DNA from: Delphinapterus leucas
Taxonomy: Eukaryota; Chordata; Mammalia; Artiodactyla; Monodontidae
Direction of reading: 5' to 3'
Length of the DNA stretch: 64,000 nucleotides
Assembly (NCBI RefSeq): GCF_002288925.2
Contig: NW_022098050.1
Span: 9,455,807 to 9,519,806 of the forward strand
Part shown: positions 12,470 to 23,655 of the stretch, piece by piece
Layout of the letters: each line of letters opens with the position of its first letter
Position numbering within the stretch: the first letter of the stretch is position 1
The notes under the pieces: model-generated
The model's input: only the letters and a program-made list of their open reading frames with translations
Databases searched by the model: none
What the model was told of the DNA's origin: nothing
Translations under genes and position numbers: made by a program

Positions 12470-13405
12470 TTGTCCAACTACAGCAGTGTTGCTGGTGAGT
12501 TTGGGCTGGTGGGTATCGACACCACTGATATCCTTTTTCTGCTCCAGGATCCAACTGAAGACCCCACATTGTATGTAGTTCTCATGTCTCCTTAGTCTCC
12601 TCCAATCTGTGACAATTCCTTAGTCTTTCTTGGTCTCTCATGGCTAGTGGTAGGTTGTCCCTCAATATGTCTGATGTTATCTCATGATTCAATTGAGGTT
12701 TGGCCTTTGGGGCAAGAATACCACCAAAGTGATGCGGTGCCCCTCTCAGTGCATCATATCAGAGGATACCTGATGTCTATGTGACTTACGACTAGTGATG
12801 TTGACCTTGATCGCTTGGTAGAAGTTGTGTCTGCCAGGTGTCTTCAGCATAAATTTACTATTTTTCCCTTTGTGATTATGAGTGTGTTGTGGCGAGATAA
12901 CTTTGAGACGATGCAAACATCCTGCTTCTCATACTATGATCTACTAGTTTTAGCCTCACTGGTGATACCTGCCTGCAAGAATTATTACTGTGGTGTTTGC
13001 CAAGTGGTAATTTTCCATTCCCATCATTTCTTCTACACTTATTAATTAGAATTCTACCATAAGGAAGAGCTCTTGCCTCCTCCATTTCTTTACTTATCTG
13101 TTTATTTATTTATATCAGTATGGTCTCGTAAGAACTGATTTTATTCTATGTGTTATTACTACCATTATTTATTTGATATACAAATTGTCCCAAATTTGCC
13201 TCCTGGGAGCCCCTTCCTTTCTGGCAACACAAGAGTATTCCAGGCTCATCTTGTACTTTCCCTGTCTAGTCTTGGAATCAGCCATTTCTCCAAAGAGCTC
13301 CGGTTTCTTTTACTGAAGAAACCAAGACCCAGGCACTAGGTACTGGGGTGTCACTGCTTATAGACCCTCTCAGAGACAGAGCTAAGAAATATATTTCTGT
13401 ACACT
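12470..13405 (-). repeat. Old L1 3'UTR, antisense
   Basis: Long colinear match by eye to a familiar antisense L1 3'UTR: TAGTTCTCATGTCTCCTTAG, CTCAGTGCATCATATCAG, TTACTATTTTTCCCTTTGTG, CAAATTGTCCCAAATTTGCC, ATCAGCCATTTCTCCAAAG. Confidence 0.6.
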
Positions 13406-13614
13406 CACATCTTAGTGATGTGAGCGGTGGGATGGAAACATACACCCGGATGAGTTGATGAGCTCCAAGACTGACCAAGTCCACCAGTGTGCACCTGGAC
13501 AAACTCCTCTTTTGAGCACGAAGTGCTATTTGGGCATTTTGCCAATTGGTTCTGATGTCTGTCTGCCATTGAGGACCGTTTGTGAGCACTGACTGCTATT
13601 TGGGCAATGTGCAT
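13406..13614. other. Duplicated short phrases
   Basis: The phrases GAGCACGAAGTGCTATTTGG and GAGCACTGACTGCTATTTGG recur about 75 bases apart (near 13515 and 13582), a degenerate local duplication of unknown origin. Confidence 0.4.
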
Positions 13615-14050
13615 ACATATGAGAAATCCTTAGAGAGTGTCATACAGAGTGAAGTAAGTCAGAAAGAGAAAAGCAAATATCGTGTAATAACGCATATATG
13701 TGGAATCTAGAAAAATGGTATAGATGATCTTAGTTGCAAAGCAGAAATAGAGACACAGACGGAGAGAACAAATGTATGGATACCAAGGGGGAAGGGGTGG
13801 GATGGGAGGAATTGGGAGACTGGGATTGAAACATATACATTATTGGTACCGTGTATAAAATAGACAACTGAGCGGAACATGCTGTATAGCACAGGGAGCT
13901 CACCTAGTGCCCTGTGATAACCTAAATGGGAGGGAAGTCCAAAAGGGAGGGGATATCTGTATGTGTATAGCTGAATCATGTTGCTGTACAGTAGAAACTA
14001 ACACAGTGTTGTAAAGCAGCTATACTCCAATAAAAATTAAAAGAAAAAGA
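13615..14050 (+). repeat. L1 3' end, 5'-truncated
   Basis: Sense L1 3' end: GTCATACAGAGTGAAGTAAG, CATATATGTGGAATCTAG, GTAGAAACTAACACAGTG and poly(A) signal CAATAAAAATTAAAAG. About 430 bases. Confidence 0.85.
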
Positions 14051-14289
14051 AAGCCTGAGTTCATAGTGATACCTCCAGTTCCAGTCTAACATCAGACTTC
14101 AAAATTGGAAGGAACACAAAATTCCCTCTTTCTTGACTTGTAACTCCTTTCTCGAGCCATGAGAAGCCCGTCTCTCACCATCCACAACATATTTACCTAC
14201 ATGCTCAAAACTTAGTTTCGGAATTGCTAACCCAGATCTTTATGAGAAAAATATTTACTGACTAGAGCACAGATTTTGTGGATGGTTCT

Positions 14290-14720
14290 TTTTTCCTCTC
14301 TCTTTTTAAATTGAGGTAAAATTCACATACCATAAAATTAACCATTTTAAAGTGTATGTACACTTCTTGTTGTTTTTCGTCTTATACTATGTAGTCAAAA
14401 GGCTTAGCTTGCAAGTTACTTAAGTTAGTTCCTCTGTGTAGTTATTTTATTCATTTGTAATACAGTTGGGTCCATCTGTTATTCTTTGTATTTCATTTTA
14501 GTTCAACCCACCTCCTGGTTGATCTTAACTATTTATTTGTGGGTTGTGTGAGGTATTCCCATGGTTCTAAGAGTCAGAGTTATACAAAAAGGCATGCTCA
14601 GAAAAGTTTCACTCCCCCCTCATCCCTGCTGCCCCACTCCCATTCCTCTCTTCTTTCCACCGCATTGACACCCACCCCCTGTAGGGAACCAATCTCATTA
14701 GCTTCTGGTTTATTCTTTAT
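14290..14720 (-). repeat. Old L1-like sequence, antisense
   Basis: TTGAGGTAAAATTCACATAC and CATAAAATTAACCATTTTAA are a familiar old L1-associated phrase. Target of the adjacent SINE insertion. Confidence 0.4.
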
Positions 14721-14942
14721 TTATTTTTTATTTTATTATTTTATTTTTTGTGGTACGCGGGCCTCTCACTGTTGTGGCCTCTCCCGTTGAGGAGTACAGG
14801 CTCCGGACGCGCAGGCTCAGCGGCCATGGCTCACAGGCCTAGCCGCTCCGCGGCATGTGGGATCTTCCCGGACTGGGGCACGAACCCGCGTCCCCTGCAT
14901 CGGCAGGCGGACTCTCAACCACTGCGCCACCAGGGAAGCCCC
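14720..14942 (-). mobile_element. CHR SINE (young), antisense
   Basis: Reverse-complement CHR SINE ending CACCAGGGAAGCCCC with AT-rich tail at its left. A 15-bp target-site duplication CTGGTTTATTCTTTA is at 14705-14719 and 14943-14957. Confidence 0.93.
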
Positions 14943-14984
14943 CTGGTTTATTCTTTAGATCTATGTATCTATACACCCACACAT

Positions 14985-15022
14985 GCATATACACACACAC
15001 ATACATATGTATGTGTGTATAT
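14985..15022. repeat. CA/TG microsatellite
   Basis: Short ACACAC to TATGTGTG alternating purine-pyrimidine tract. Confidence 0.75.
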
Positions 15023-15049
15023 CTTTTTTTGCATCACAGGTGAACGGAT

Positions 15050-15335
15050 ACATAAGTGTTTTCTTATATCTTCTTCTTTCTTACATGAAAGGTAGCATCC
15101 TATAAATAACCTTGTGAGCTTTTTTTCCCCTCACGTCATGCTATATCTTGCAAATCATCCCATGTCAGTTCCTAGAGACCTTCCTTATTCATTTGTAGAA
15201 CTGCATAGCACTCCTTTGTGTGGATGTACTGCAGTTTATTCAACCACTCTCCCATGTACGGGCACTGAAGCTGTTTTCTGTATTTGCAATGACAAACAAC
15301 GCTGCAATCAATAACTTTGACGTACTAATTTTGGT
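15050..15335 (-). repeat. Old L1 fragment, antisense
   Basis: AACTGCATAGCACTCCTTTG, GTACTGCAGTTTATTCAACC and AATGACAAACAACGCTGC follow antisense L1M sequence. Confidence 0.65.
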
Positions 15336-16189
15336 GAGAGAGGCTGGCACAGGATCTGAAAGCAGACGAGTCTGCTTCCGGAGCCGCTGATCCCTCTGCG
15401 CTGCCACAGGCAGCTCAGACCTGAGATGATGCCCTGCTCACCCTAGTGGGCTGGGGGTGCTCTCTCTCCTTGTCTGCTTCTACAAAGAGCTCCAATGGGC
15501 GGGTCACTGGTTGCTCAGCTCCCCTTTGCTGGCCTATTCCTCTAAGTTGCCTTCTTAGAGGGTCATTACATCTGCAAATCAGGGCCCTCAGCCTGGGTGT
15601 TGACCATCCTGCACAGTCCGCAGGTGCAACCATTTTTTAAAAATGACGTGAAGAGCTGCAGACCGATCTGACTATACTTGTGTGCACGTGAGCTCAGCTG
15701 TGTCAATATATGTGAGCAACAGGCCTGAAGTGGGCAGGAAAGCCACATCACCACACACAGGCAGTGAGCTGTGAGCTTTCAATGGGCCAAGAGGGATACT
15801 TGAACCTCTCGGATACTAAGCGCCGGTGGACTTCCCAACGTTACCTGCTCAAGGAGGATTCCCTCCTGAGCCTGGTGGAGACCTAGGCTGTGAAGGCAAG
15901 TGTAGTGGCTGCCCGGCTGCCATTCATGATCATCCCAGAGTCTGGAGAGCGGGAGGGAAGAAAAATGGCCCGAGTCAGACTGTCCGGCAGCCTGCGGCAT
16001 CCTGGTGGTTCCTTTGGTCTGGAGCAGAGCTTTGGGACAGAGATCAGCGTCCCTCCGGAGAGGCTGCAGCACTCACCTTGGCTGTGTGAGGAGCCCTTTC
16101 TGCCAGGAAGCCCTCTGCTCTTGCCCTACATTTACCATTAAATATAGAATGCCCGTATGTGCCAGGCTCTTGAGAAACAGTGTATTATT
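15336..16189. other. Unique sequence, nothing recognised
   Basis: GC-moderate stretch with several overlapping short open frames on both strands, none resembling a known protein. Confidence 0.35.
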
Positions 16190-16350
16190 TAAATAGGATA
16201 ATAACCCTGCAAGGGTAAATCTTTTTCTCATCTTTTTATGAGTGAGGAAAGAGAGACTCAGAGAGGTTAAGCAGCTTGCCCAAGGTTACACAGTAACCAG
16301 CAGTCATGATTTGAAGCCAGGTCTGTCTGATTCCAGGGCTCTAGACCTTT
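16190..16350. repeat. MIR/L2-like fragment
   Basis: GACTCAGAGAGGTTAAGCAG, TGCCCAAGGTTACACAGT and TTTGAAGCCAGGTCTGTC are typical antisense MIR phrases. Confidence 0.6.
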
Positions 16351-16378
16351 TCAAAATGAATACAAATCCAACAAAGTA

Positions 16379-16384
16379 TTTATT
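16379..16384 (-). terminator. Candidate distal poly(A) signal AATAAA
   Basis: Canonical hexamer on the gene strand about 3.5 kb past the DIPK2B stop, next to a MIR-like repeat. Alternative to the ATTAAA at 19175. Motif only. Confidence 0.2.
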
Positions 16385-17059
16385 TTAGCTCTAGAGGAAA
16401 CATTCAGGCTCATGCAATCACTTATAGGCAGAAGTTAGATGCTACAGGGGAGGACTAGGAAAGCAGGAGACCTAAAAATTGTCACTTTGAGCAAATCGCT
16501 TGAATCAGTTTCCTTGTTTGAAAAGTAGGACTTGCCCGCAGGGCTGTGGGGACGCCGAGCTGATAGCTGAAGCCAATGGAGTCTGTTCTCCTACGTCAGT
16601 TCCTTTGCCATGACGGTTATTAAATATTTTATATCACCTCTGGCTCCACAGCTACTCCCCTTGGTTGTGGAGATCAAGTGAGACCCCAGTAAACCCCAAG
16701 AACCCTCTACACAGAGGTTAATTAGTATTCTCAGGCACCCAGGGCTGGCTTCGTGGGCATCAACGTACAGTCGTACGGGGCCTGCACTTAGGTTAACACT
16801 CTGCTGGCCCCATCTTGCAATTCTCAGTGACAGGAGGCCCCATGTTTTCATTTTGCAGGGGGTCCCACAAATTATGCAGCCGGTCCTGCAGGCAGAAAGA
16901 CAGTGGCTGGCAAAACGCAGAAAAAATAATGCCTCCAATCAGATTCCAGGGGGATGAGAACATAGTATGATGGCTAGGTCTCTTGAGTGTTGACTCACTT
17001 GTCTCCTGGCTGTTGAGGGAAAAGAGCTGTTCTCGAGGACGTGGCTGCGACTTGTATAT

Positions 17060-17400
17060 GTTCAACATGGTGTTTTTGTCCGTTTGGGCTGCTGTAACAA
17101 TACCACAGACTGGGTGGCTTATAAGCAGCAATTATTTCTCACAGTTCCGGTGGTCAGGAAGTCCAGAATCATGGGGCTGGCAGACTCAGTGTCTGGAGAG
17201 AGCAAGCTTCTTGGTTCATAGCCAGGACCTTCTTGCTGTGTCCTCACATGGCAGAAGGAGTGAGGGAGCTGTCTGGGGTCTCTTTTATGAGGGCATTCAT
17301 GAGGGCTCCACCCCCATGACCTCCAAATACCATCACATTGGGGGTTAGGATCTCAGCCTATGAATTTTTGCGGGGGACACAATAAATCAGTCTAGAGCAC
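17060..17400 (-). mobile_element. MLT1-type LTR, antisense
   Basis: GTCCGTTTGGGCTGCTGTAA, CACAGACTGGGTGGCTTATA and GTCCTCACATGGCAGAAGG followed by TCCACCCCCATGACCTCC are the reverse complement of a MaLR LTR. Ancient, no internal sequence. Confidence 0.65.
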
Positions 17401-17454
17401 ATGGTGTATGCAGAGCACAGAAGAAAAAGGATTGAAGAACACAGTCATAATTCT

Positions 17455-17620
17455 CAGCAAGAATATTTTCTGAGCACGTGCTCTGTGCCTAGCCCTGTGC
17501 TGGTTGCTACGGGGAACACAAAGAGCTCTGTGCCACTAGCATCTTCAGGGAGCTCCCAGCTGGATGGGAAGGCGGAGCACAGATCTCTCTGGAATACCCT
17601 TGAGGTTAGCCTCAAATGGG
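17455..17620. repeat. L2 3'-end fragment
   Basis: TTTTCTGAGCACGTGCTCTG, CCTAGCCCTGTGCTGGTTGC and GGGAGCTCCCAGCTGGATGG match antisense L2. Confidence 0.5.
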
Positions 17621-17904
17621 TGCGGGCCTGGGGTTCAGGGGTACAGAGGTAGGATTCAGAAAAGGCTTGCCGGGAGCTGGGCTGTCAGGAAAAGCTTTGG
17701 GTCAAGGTAGGACTCAGGGTCTTAAATGATGCTCAGGACTTAGTCCGTGGAGGAACGGAACCGTCCAAGCCCCAGCCCTGGTTATGGACGCATAACACAC
17801 TCCTTACTGGTGGGTCTGGCTTTTGAATCCATCACAATAGACTGGAGCTGGGGAGCATTGCAAGTTGGGTTCTCTGGAAGCAGACGCTAAGAGTTCAGGG
17901 TATG

Positions 17905-18060
17905 TGTTTGTTTCCTGTGGCTGCTATAACAAATGACTCCACAGTGAGGGCTTAAAACGATAGAAATTTATCCTCTCCGAGTTCGGAAGGCCAGAAGTCT
18001 AAGATCAATTTCACTGGGCTCAAAAAGCAAGGTGTTGGGAAGGGTGGTCAATCCTCGCTC
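17905..18060 (-). repeat. MLT1-like LTR fragment, antisense
   Basis: GTTTCCTGTGGCTGCTATAA, CACAGTGAGGGCTTAAAAC and AGGCCAGAAGTCTAAGATCA, the end of a MaLR-like LTR. Confidence 0.5.
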
Positions 18061-19169
18061 TCCAGACCAAGCCAGGAAGCAACTGTCTCAAAGACTCTTA
18101 GGCAGCCCAAGCCTGCCCTCCCAGAAGCTTGGCCTGGCATCCTCACTGTTACAGTTGCCCCAGAGGTAGTGCCCGGAGCAGTCAAAAAGGAACTCCCAAC
18201 CGCACCGCAGTGTACCACCAAACAGGACTTTCCTTGGCTACTCTTTAAATGTGAGTGGAGGGACCAGAATTGGGCAGGACAGAGGCTGAAGGGGAAGGCA
18301 AGAGGAGCCTGGACGGGTAGCAGGAGTTCTGGAACTATCCCAGCAAGTCACTCTTCCTCCCTGGGCCTCCGTTTCCCCGTCTGCAGCTTGAAGCCTATTA
18401 AGCCAGGCACTCTGACCTTAAAGGTGGTGATTCAGAGGTAGAAAAGAGGAAGCCGACTGAGAGGTGCCTGGGGGGGTGGAGGGCTGGCAGGGAGGCTGGG
18501 CAAAGGTCCAAGGAAGCCCCACTAATGTTTGAGGGGCCCAGGCAGGAGTATACACGGAGACCCACATACCACGTGGCTAAACATTTTAAAGATATAAAGC
18601 AAACTGCTGAATAAAATATATTCCGTTGGCTGACCTTGAAAAACTATTTTTAGAATGACCTGTAAGGCCAAGTTTGAATGAAAATTCTCAGACTACTTAA
18701 GAGTCCTGCCCTGGAGGCCACGGTGTGGAGACAGCTGGCCCTGGTTCCCGGCTGTGGCTACAATGAGAATCTTCGAACTCACAGACCTTCTGCTCCAGGG
18801 AGCAGAACTGGCTAAGCGCCCTGCGCTGTGCTTTGAAATCCATCTTTGCAGTTGGGCTGAGGCCACGCTTCCCACGGGCTGTTCCCTGCCACAGGAATAT
18901 AAGGGCTCTCCATTCTTGCGAAGCTCCTCTGATGGCTGGCTTTGCCTCGAGGACACCCTGACGGTCTCGCTGAAGCTTCTTTCGGTTGTGCAGATGGCAG
19001 TCTGGGATGCCCCAACCTGACCTTCTTGCCCTCGCTTGGGGGAGGGAGGGGTCAACCTTACAGCCCGGCCTGATGGCTCTCCCAGCCTTCTCCGGCTCCC
19101 TCCTCCTTTCCTCCCGCCCCCCCGCCCCCACCCAGGCATCTTCCTTAATATTGATACAATCCTTGCCCA

Positions 19170-19175
19170 TTTAAT
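19170..19175 (-). terminator. Candidate poly(A) signal ATTAAA
   Basis: Gene-strand ATTAAA located about 675 nt after the DIPK2B stop, followed downstream on the minus strand by a G-rich tract (complement of 19110-19135), as is common beyond cleavage sites. No transcript end was seen; this is a motif match only. Confidence 0.3.
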
Positions 19176-19848
19176 CCTGTCTTGACACCTGGTTCTCTGA
19201 GGACCTGGACAAACACATTGGCCCCCAGCCCAGCCCTCTTCTCTTCTTACCCCTGGCTCCTTCCCACACCATGAAGTGCCTCTCTGGACACTTCTGGGAC
19301 AGAAGGGGCTTCTGTCCACGTGTCCCCTTGTCCTGCAGTCTCCTCACCCTGTGGCAGTGCGGGGAGTGTAGCAGGAGGGCTAGGGCAGGGGTACAGTCTT
19401 CCCTCCGTGCCAGCCTTTTGACCTCCACGGCTCTGTCACATTTGCCCTGACCGTGCATGCTTCTGGAACATTCTTTTTAACCACCTGGGCTGGGGGGAGG
19501 GAGCACGTGTCCCTGGCCCTTCATATCTCTGTGTTTTTGCACTAACTCAAGAGTCTGGTAGAGAAGAGAGAAAAATGAGGCTCAAAGAGGCCGAGTGAGC
19601 GTCCACACCTGGTTCTTCCGATGCCCACCCTTGGGCTCTTCCACGATGACCCAGCCAGTGAGGGTAATCATGCCACCCGATGGCATGACTGCCCTCTGAT
19701 GTTTGGCATGTTCCTTTCTCCCTGGGAAACAAAGGTACCTTTCTCCCAGTGTCTAAAAGGGAGCAGCTTCTTTCAACCGTGCAGCAAGCGAGCGGGCAGC
19801 GGAAGTTCCAAGGATGTGGTCCCCGGAGGCCAGCAAGGCTCCAGCCCC

Positions 19849-20189
19849 TCAGAACTTATCATTATACTTGCAGTCTGGGTAGCGGTAGGCAAATCTGGGG
19901 TCACAGGTTCTCAGGGGCCTCAAGATGTCCTTCAGCCGGCTGGCAGCTTGGAGGACCTCGGGGTCTGGCCGGGTTCCCTCCCCACAGCGAGCGAGCTCGG
20001 CGTCTATCTCCTCCTGCACCGGGGACGGGAATTTGGCCTGGAGAAGTGGGGGCAGCACCTGGCCACACACCAGCACCAGGCTCTGCTTCTCAGGGATGGT
20101 GTCGCAGGAGGGCAGCTCGGTTTGGCAGCCAGAGACCAGGCAGCTGAAGATGTCTTTATTCTCTCCTGCCCTGGAGGCCGCTTGGCTGC
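19849..20189 (-). CDS. DIPK2B: DIPK2B coding exon 5 with stop codon
   Basis: Acceptor CTCTTGTAG precedes GCAGCCAAGC at 20189; the first two bases complete the Gly codon begun in exon 4. There follow 112 codons and TGA at 19851-19849. The product reads SQAASRAGENKDIFSCLV, then SGCQTELPSC, PEKQSLVLVC, FPSPVQEEID, RPDPEVLQAAS, LKDILRPLRTCDPRFAYR and the C-terminus YPDCKYNDKF, which is the characteristic DIPK2B ending. Six or more cysteines suggest disulfides in the secretory pathway. With exons 2-4 the window encodes 356 residues, which plus about 77 in exon 1 equals the 433 residues I recall for human. An open frame that starts with ATG at 20217 extends into the intron and is not the true start. 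An overlapping 222-codon plus-strand frame is a shadow. Confidence 0.95.
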
Positions 20190-21463
20190 CTACAAGAGAA
20201 TGGAAGACATCACACACCCTACAACCTGTTCTCCTTGTGGGAAGGCGTCACTAATGAGAATTGCTGGGCAAAGTGGTTCAGACTCCTAGCATCTCCTGTC
20301 ACCAGGAGATTTAGGGCTCAGGGACACGATGGCATCCGTTGAGACCCTGGGGGGAACTCTCTTGGCTACAATAAGGTGAGGCCTGGGACTTCCCTGGCGG
20401 TCCAGTGGTTAAGACTCTGTGCTTCCACTGCAGGGGGCATGGATTTGATCCCTCGTCGGGGAAGTAAGAGCCTGCATGCCACCCAAAAAATAAAAAAAAG
20501 ATGAGGCCTGGGGATGGAAAACGCACTTCTTCCTACCAGAACTTGGGCTTCTAATTGCAAGGCTCTCATGCATATCGTGATTCTCCCATTATTATGACAG
20601 AATTAGGGAGCTCAGGAAATTCCTAGGGCCGGTTTCATGTGCCCTCTTTAAACACAAAGTTGGGAGAAAGAACAGGTAATCCAGAATATGCCTTCAGTGG
20701 GTTGTAGGGGGACTGCTATTCAGCGGTTCACATATCCCGAATATTCTGGTATCAGCCCCACTTCTTCTCATTTGATTCTTCTTGATAAAGGCAAATCAGG
20801 ACATGAGTAAGCGTGGTTTAATTGGTCTATCTTTGTAGGCCTTCTCATATAAACAAAATCAGAAATTGGAAATTAAAATCCTCTGTCCTACTATTGGGCT
20901 CAGAATATCTAGTCACCATTACAGACTGCGATGTTCAAAGGGTTCTAGAACCCTGGATGAGCCTGTGCACATCATCAAAAACACGATTCACTCATACACC
21001 TCATTCGGTGCCATGTTTTTCAATTTGAAAACTTTATAAAAAGCAAAGGTGCCCAAATGGATTGCGAAATGTACCACTGAATCAGCCAGATAGTTCAGAC
21101 AGAGCATCTGATGAGAAAGGCTCTGAGGGGGAGATGTATGTCCCCACGCCACACAGACCCAATCAGACAACGGCAGTGCCCTCAGAGGGTGAAGCTGGGG
21201 CCATAGCACAGTGCAGGTCTCCTCCTCCTGTACTGACAAGGTCAAGTCCGGTTCCCCTTTGGAGCTGGAGCAGAGACTTAAAACGGGGAGAGGGACTCTC
21301 TCCCGTCCCAAACTTGGGCTGCTCTCACGATGACACAGGGAGACGGGCGAGGCCCAGTGGTGTGAGCCACACCCCACCCCCAGGCCCCGTTGTCACCCCT
21401 CCCTAGCGCCTGTCACCCTGGCTTCCCCTCTGACAGCTGCTCAGCCAGGCCCATGCTGGGTAC
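20190..21463 (-). other. DIPK2B: DIPK2B intron 4
   Basis: 1,274 nt between donor GTACCC and acceptor CTTGTAG, interrupting a Gly codon. It contains one short tRNA-core SINE (20388-20500). Otherwise I see no repeat or conserved element. Confidence 0.9.
20388..20500 (+). mobile_element. Short tRNA-core SINE
   Basis: ACTTCCCTGGCGGTCCAGTG with a B-box-like GATTTGATCCC and short A-rich tail. Duplication TGAGGCCTGGG at 20377-20387 and 20502-20512. A short (~113 bp) form lacking the long CHR body. Confidence 0.9.
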
Positions 21464-21752
21464 CTTCCTGCCTGTCGATGACGCCCAGTGCGCTGGCATC
21501 CCGGATGAACAGATGCCCATTGTTGAAGATGCCAAACATGTCCACATCCACGTGGGTGAAGTAGAAGAAGTAGTTCAAATCGTTGCTTCTCAGAGACTCC
21601 AGGACACCCAGGAGCTGGTAGGCCAGGTCGGCCGCCTGGTCTGCGGGTGCACCATAGAATTCCTGCAGCGGGCTGGTGCTAGTGCTGACCAGAAATCTGC
21701 CGCAGGAGCCCAGGTACCTGGGCAGTGGCCATCCCTCGGCGCCCGGGAAGAT
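21464..21752 (-). CDS. DIPK2B: DIPK2B coding exon 4
   Basis: Acceptor CTTGGCAG precedes ATCTTCCCGGG at 21752, and GGCAGGAAG is followed by donor GTACCC below 21464. The 289 nt hold 96 codons plus one base, so the Gly codon is split with exon 5. The product starts IFPGAEGWPLPRYLGSCGRF, continues LQEFYGAPADQAADLAYQLL and SLRSNDLNYFFYF, and ends in THVDVDMFG, HLFIRDAS and GVIDRQE. This is the C-lobe-like core of the DIPK2 domain. Aligned by eye to DIPK2A, the position of the kinase catalytic-loop Asp is His (in THVDVDMFG, 21531-21557) and the metal-binding Asn is Met, while a DFG-like Asp remains in FIRDAS (21492-21509). No stops or frameshifts are present. Confidence 0.95.
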
Positions 21753-21811
21753 CTGCCAAGCGAGAGGAGGAGGCATTAGAGGATTAGAGAGAAAAACCTC
21801 CTGAGACAGTT

Positions 21812-21859
21812 CCCTCCCTCTCTCTCTCTCCCCCTCCCTCCCTCCCTCCCTCTCTTTCT

Positions 21860-21893
<34 letters not shown>
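21812..21893 (+). repeat. CT microsatellite
   Basis: CCCTCCCTC units grading into (CT)n, 60 nt upstream (in gene sense) of exon 4. On the gene strand it is a GA-rich tract, so it is not the polypyrimidine tract of that acceptor. Confidence 0.85.
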
Positions 21894-21896
<3 letters not shown>

Positions 21897-22561
21897 AGAG
21901 CAGACAGAAAGATCAGCCTTACTCAGGTACCCAACGTCTCAAGACACGTCAGCAAAGCATCCCTTAACCTTGTTTATACCTCTTGGAACATGGCAATACC
22001 TTGCTCCCCCCCGTCCCTCCCCCCACCACTTTTTTATTCCGTTGTTGATGGAGGGATTCAGAAAAGGGAGCTCTTCTTTCCATATTGTAGATTACATTTC
22101 AACAAAGTTGCCCCAAGCGAGGTAAGAGAATGCCGATGCCCTTGCTACAATTTTAGAGGGTATTCAGGCTTCAGGGAAATGTGTTTATTTGAAGAGTTGT
22201 ATAGTTGAAAAAATATGACTAGCATTTCAGATTTTACAGACATCACGGCTTAGGAAGAGGTTATGGGGGAAAAAAAAGAGGGTCAACTTAAGGCTGATTT
22301 AAAGAAAATATTTTAAAAAATAACAGTGCAGGCAGTAGGTTCTGGGATAGGGCAAAAATTATGAAGGTGACCCTTGGGTGACTCAAGTTTTGGGAACTGC
22401 TGCACTGGTCCTGGGCGTGGTCCTGGGCAAATCTGCCTGGTTGGGGTAATTACACACTCACAGAGATTCCCCAACTGACTGGAACGTTCTGACAGCCTAA
22501 CACTGGTCTAGGGAAGCACACAGCTCTACCCAGTTTCCTCTGTCTCCTTGTAAGAGCTCCA

Positions 22562-22687
22562 GGAGTTTTGGATTAACATATACACACTATTATATATAAA
22601 ATAGATAAACAACAAGGACCTATGGTATAGCACAGGGAACTCTACTGAATATTTTGTAATAACCTATAAGGGAAAAGGATCTGAAAA

Positions 22688-22724
<37 letters not shown>

Positions 22725-22796
22725 TGAATCACTTTGCTGTATACTTGAAACTAACACAATATTGTAAATTAACTATATCTCAATTAAAAAAAAAGA
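22562..22796 (+). repeat. L1 3' end with internal TA run
   Basis: AACAAGGACCTATGGTATAG, CACAGGGAACTCTACTG, CACTTTGCTGTATACTTG and CTATATCTCAATTAAAAAAA, with (TA)n at about 22689-22721. Confidence 0.8.
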
Positions 22797-23344
22797 GTGG
22801 AGGGAATATCCTAGCTTTTTTTTTTTGACTATTTACTGAGGCAGCTATATCTAGAATGGTGTTTCTTTATGGGAGAAATGACAGAAACTATAAATATTAA
22901 CACTTTTTTTCCTCATTTTCCTTCTTAAAAAAACAAAGTCATCCCCCTTTCTGATGATTTTCTGTGGCCTTCTGCCATTTTAACCCACTCACCATGTTGT
23001 GAAGAACCTTTTCTTGTCCCCCCCCCAACCCCCGCCCACTGGGGCCTCTCCACTGTGTGCCATGCAGAGAGGCCCCTGGCCCCCTGCCGATGTCTAAATG
23101 TGCGGCCACGAGTCATCCCTGGGTTGGGGGCAGATCGACGCCATGCCCTTCCTGGGCGGAGCTCAGGGTGGATGGAGACTCCCAGCCCAGACCTCTCAGG
23201 AGCCAGGGCTGGAAGCAGTCAGGTCACCTGCCTTGGCCACTAGGTGTAGGACAATTGGAGAAGAAGGCCTCTGAGCGTGAAGGAAAACCAGCAATTCCTT
23301 CTTCTCCTCTAGGATTTCAAATGCCAACGTTAGTAGGCAGCTTT

Positions 23345-23597
23345 TAGCAGGAAGAGCTTGGACCCTGAAGTCAGACAGCTCTGGGTTTGGGTTCCATTGC
23401 TGACACTGGCTAAGGGGCTGTGGCCAAGTCACTTCACAGCTCTGGGCTCCACTTACCTCATCTGGAAGAGGGGACAATAATAATATTCCTGTGGGGTTGT
23501 TGAGTTGTGAGCATTAAATGAGATAATGATGTAAAACATTTAACACAGTGCCTGGCACATAGCTAGTGCTCAAGAAATGAGTTGTTATTATGTACTC
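23345..23597 (+). repeat. MIR SINE, near full length
   Basis: CCTGAAGTCAGACAGCTCTG, GGCCAAGTCACTTCACAGC, CATTAAATGAGATAATG and ACAGTGCCTGGCACATAGC in order. Confidence 0.85.
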
Positions 23598-23655
23598 AGC
23601 CATCATGCCTTTGGCCAATAATATATAGTTAATATATTATATATTAAAATAATAT

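Larger units (their letters stand above)
16379..19848 (-). other. DIPK2B: Probable DIPK2B 3'UTR and 3' flank
   Basis: This is the minus-strand continuation below the DIPK2B stop. Two candidate poly(A) signals are visible on the gene strand: ATTAAA at 19175-19170, about 675 nt past the stop and followed by G-rich sequence, and AATAAA at 16384-16379, about 3.5 kb past it. Neither can be chosen without transcript data. The lower part contains an MLT1-type LTR and L2 pieces, which argues for the nearer signal or for a repeat-containing long 3'UTR. About 18060-19848 is GC-rich and free of recognised repeats. A 208-codon minus-strand open frame (18693-19319) lies here and I do not regard it as a gene. 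Confidence 0.4.

Noticed and set aside
1..16000. Exons of the neighbouring X-linked gene (KDM6A in human)
   Set aside because: No open segment with recognisable KDM6A protein sequence was seen on either strand.
18693..19319. 208-codon minus-strand open frame below the DIPK2B stop
   Set aside because: Low-complexity, Arg/Ser/Gly-rich translation from GC-rich 3' sequence, no similarity recognised, lies in the probable 3'UTR.
19621..20289. 222-codon plus-strand open frame
   Set aside because: It is antisense to DIPK2B exon 5 and has no recognisable domain; the minus-strand frame is clearly the coding one.
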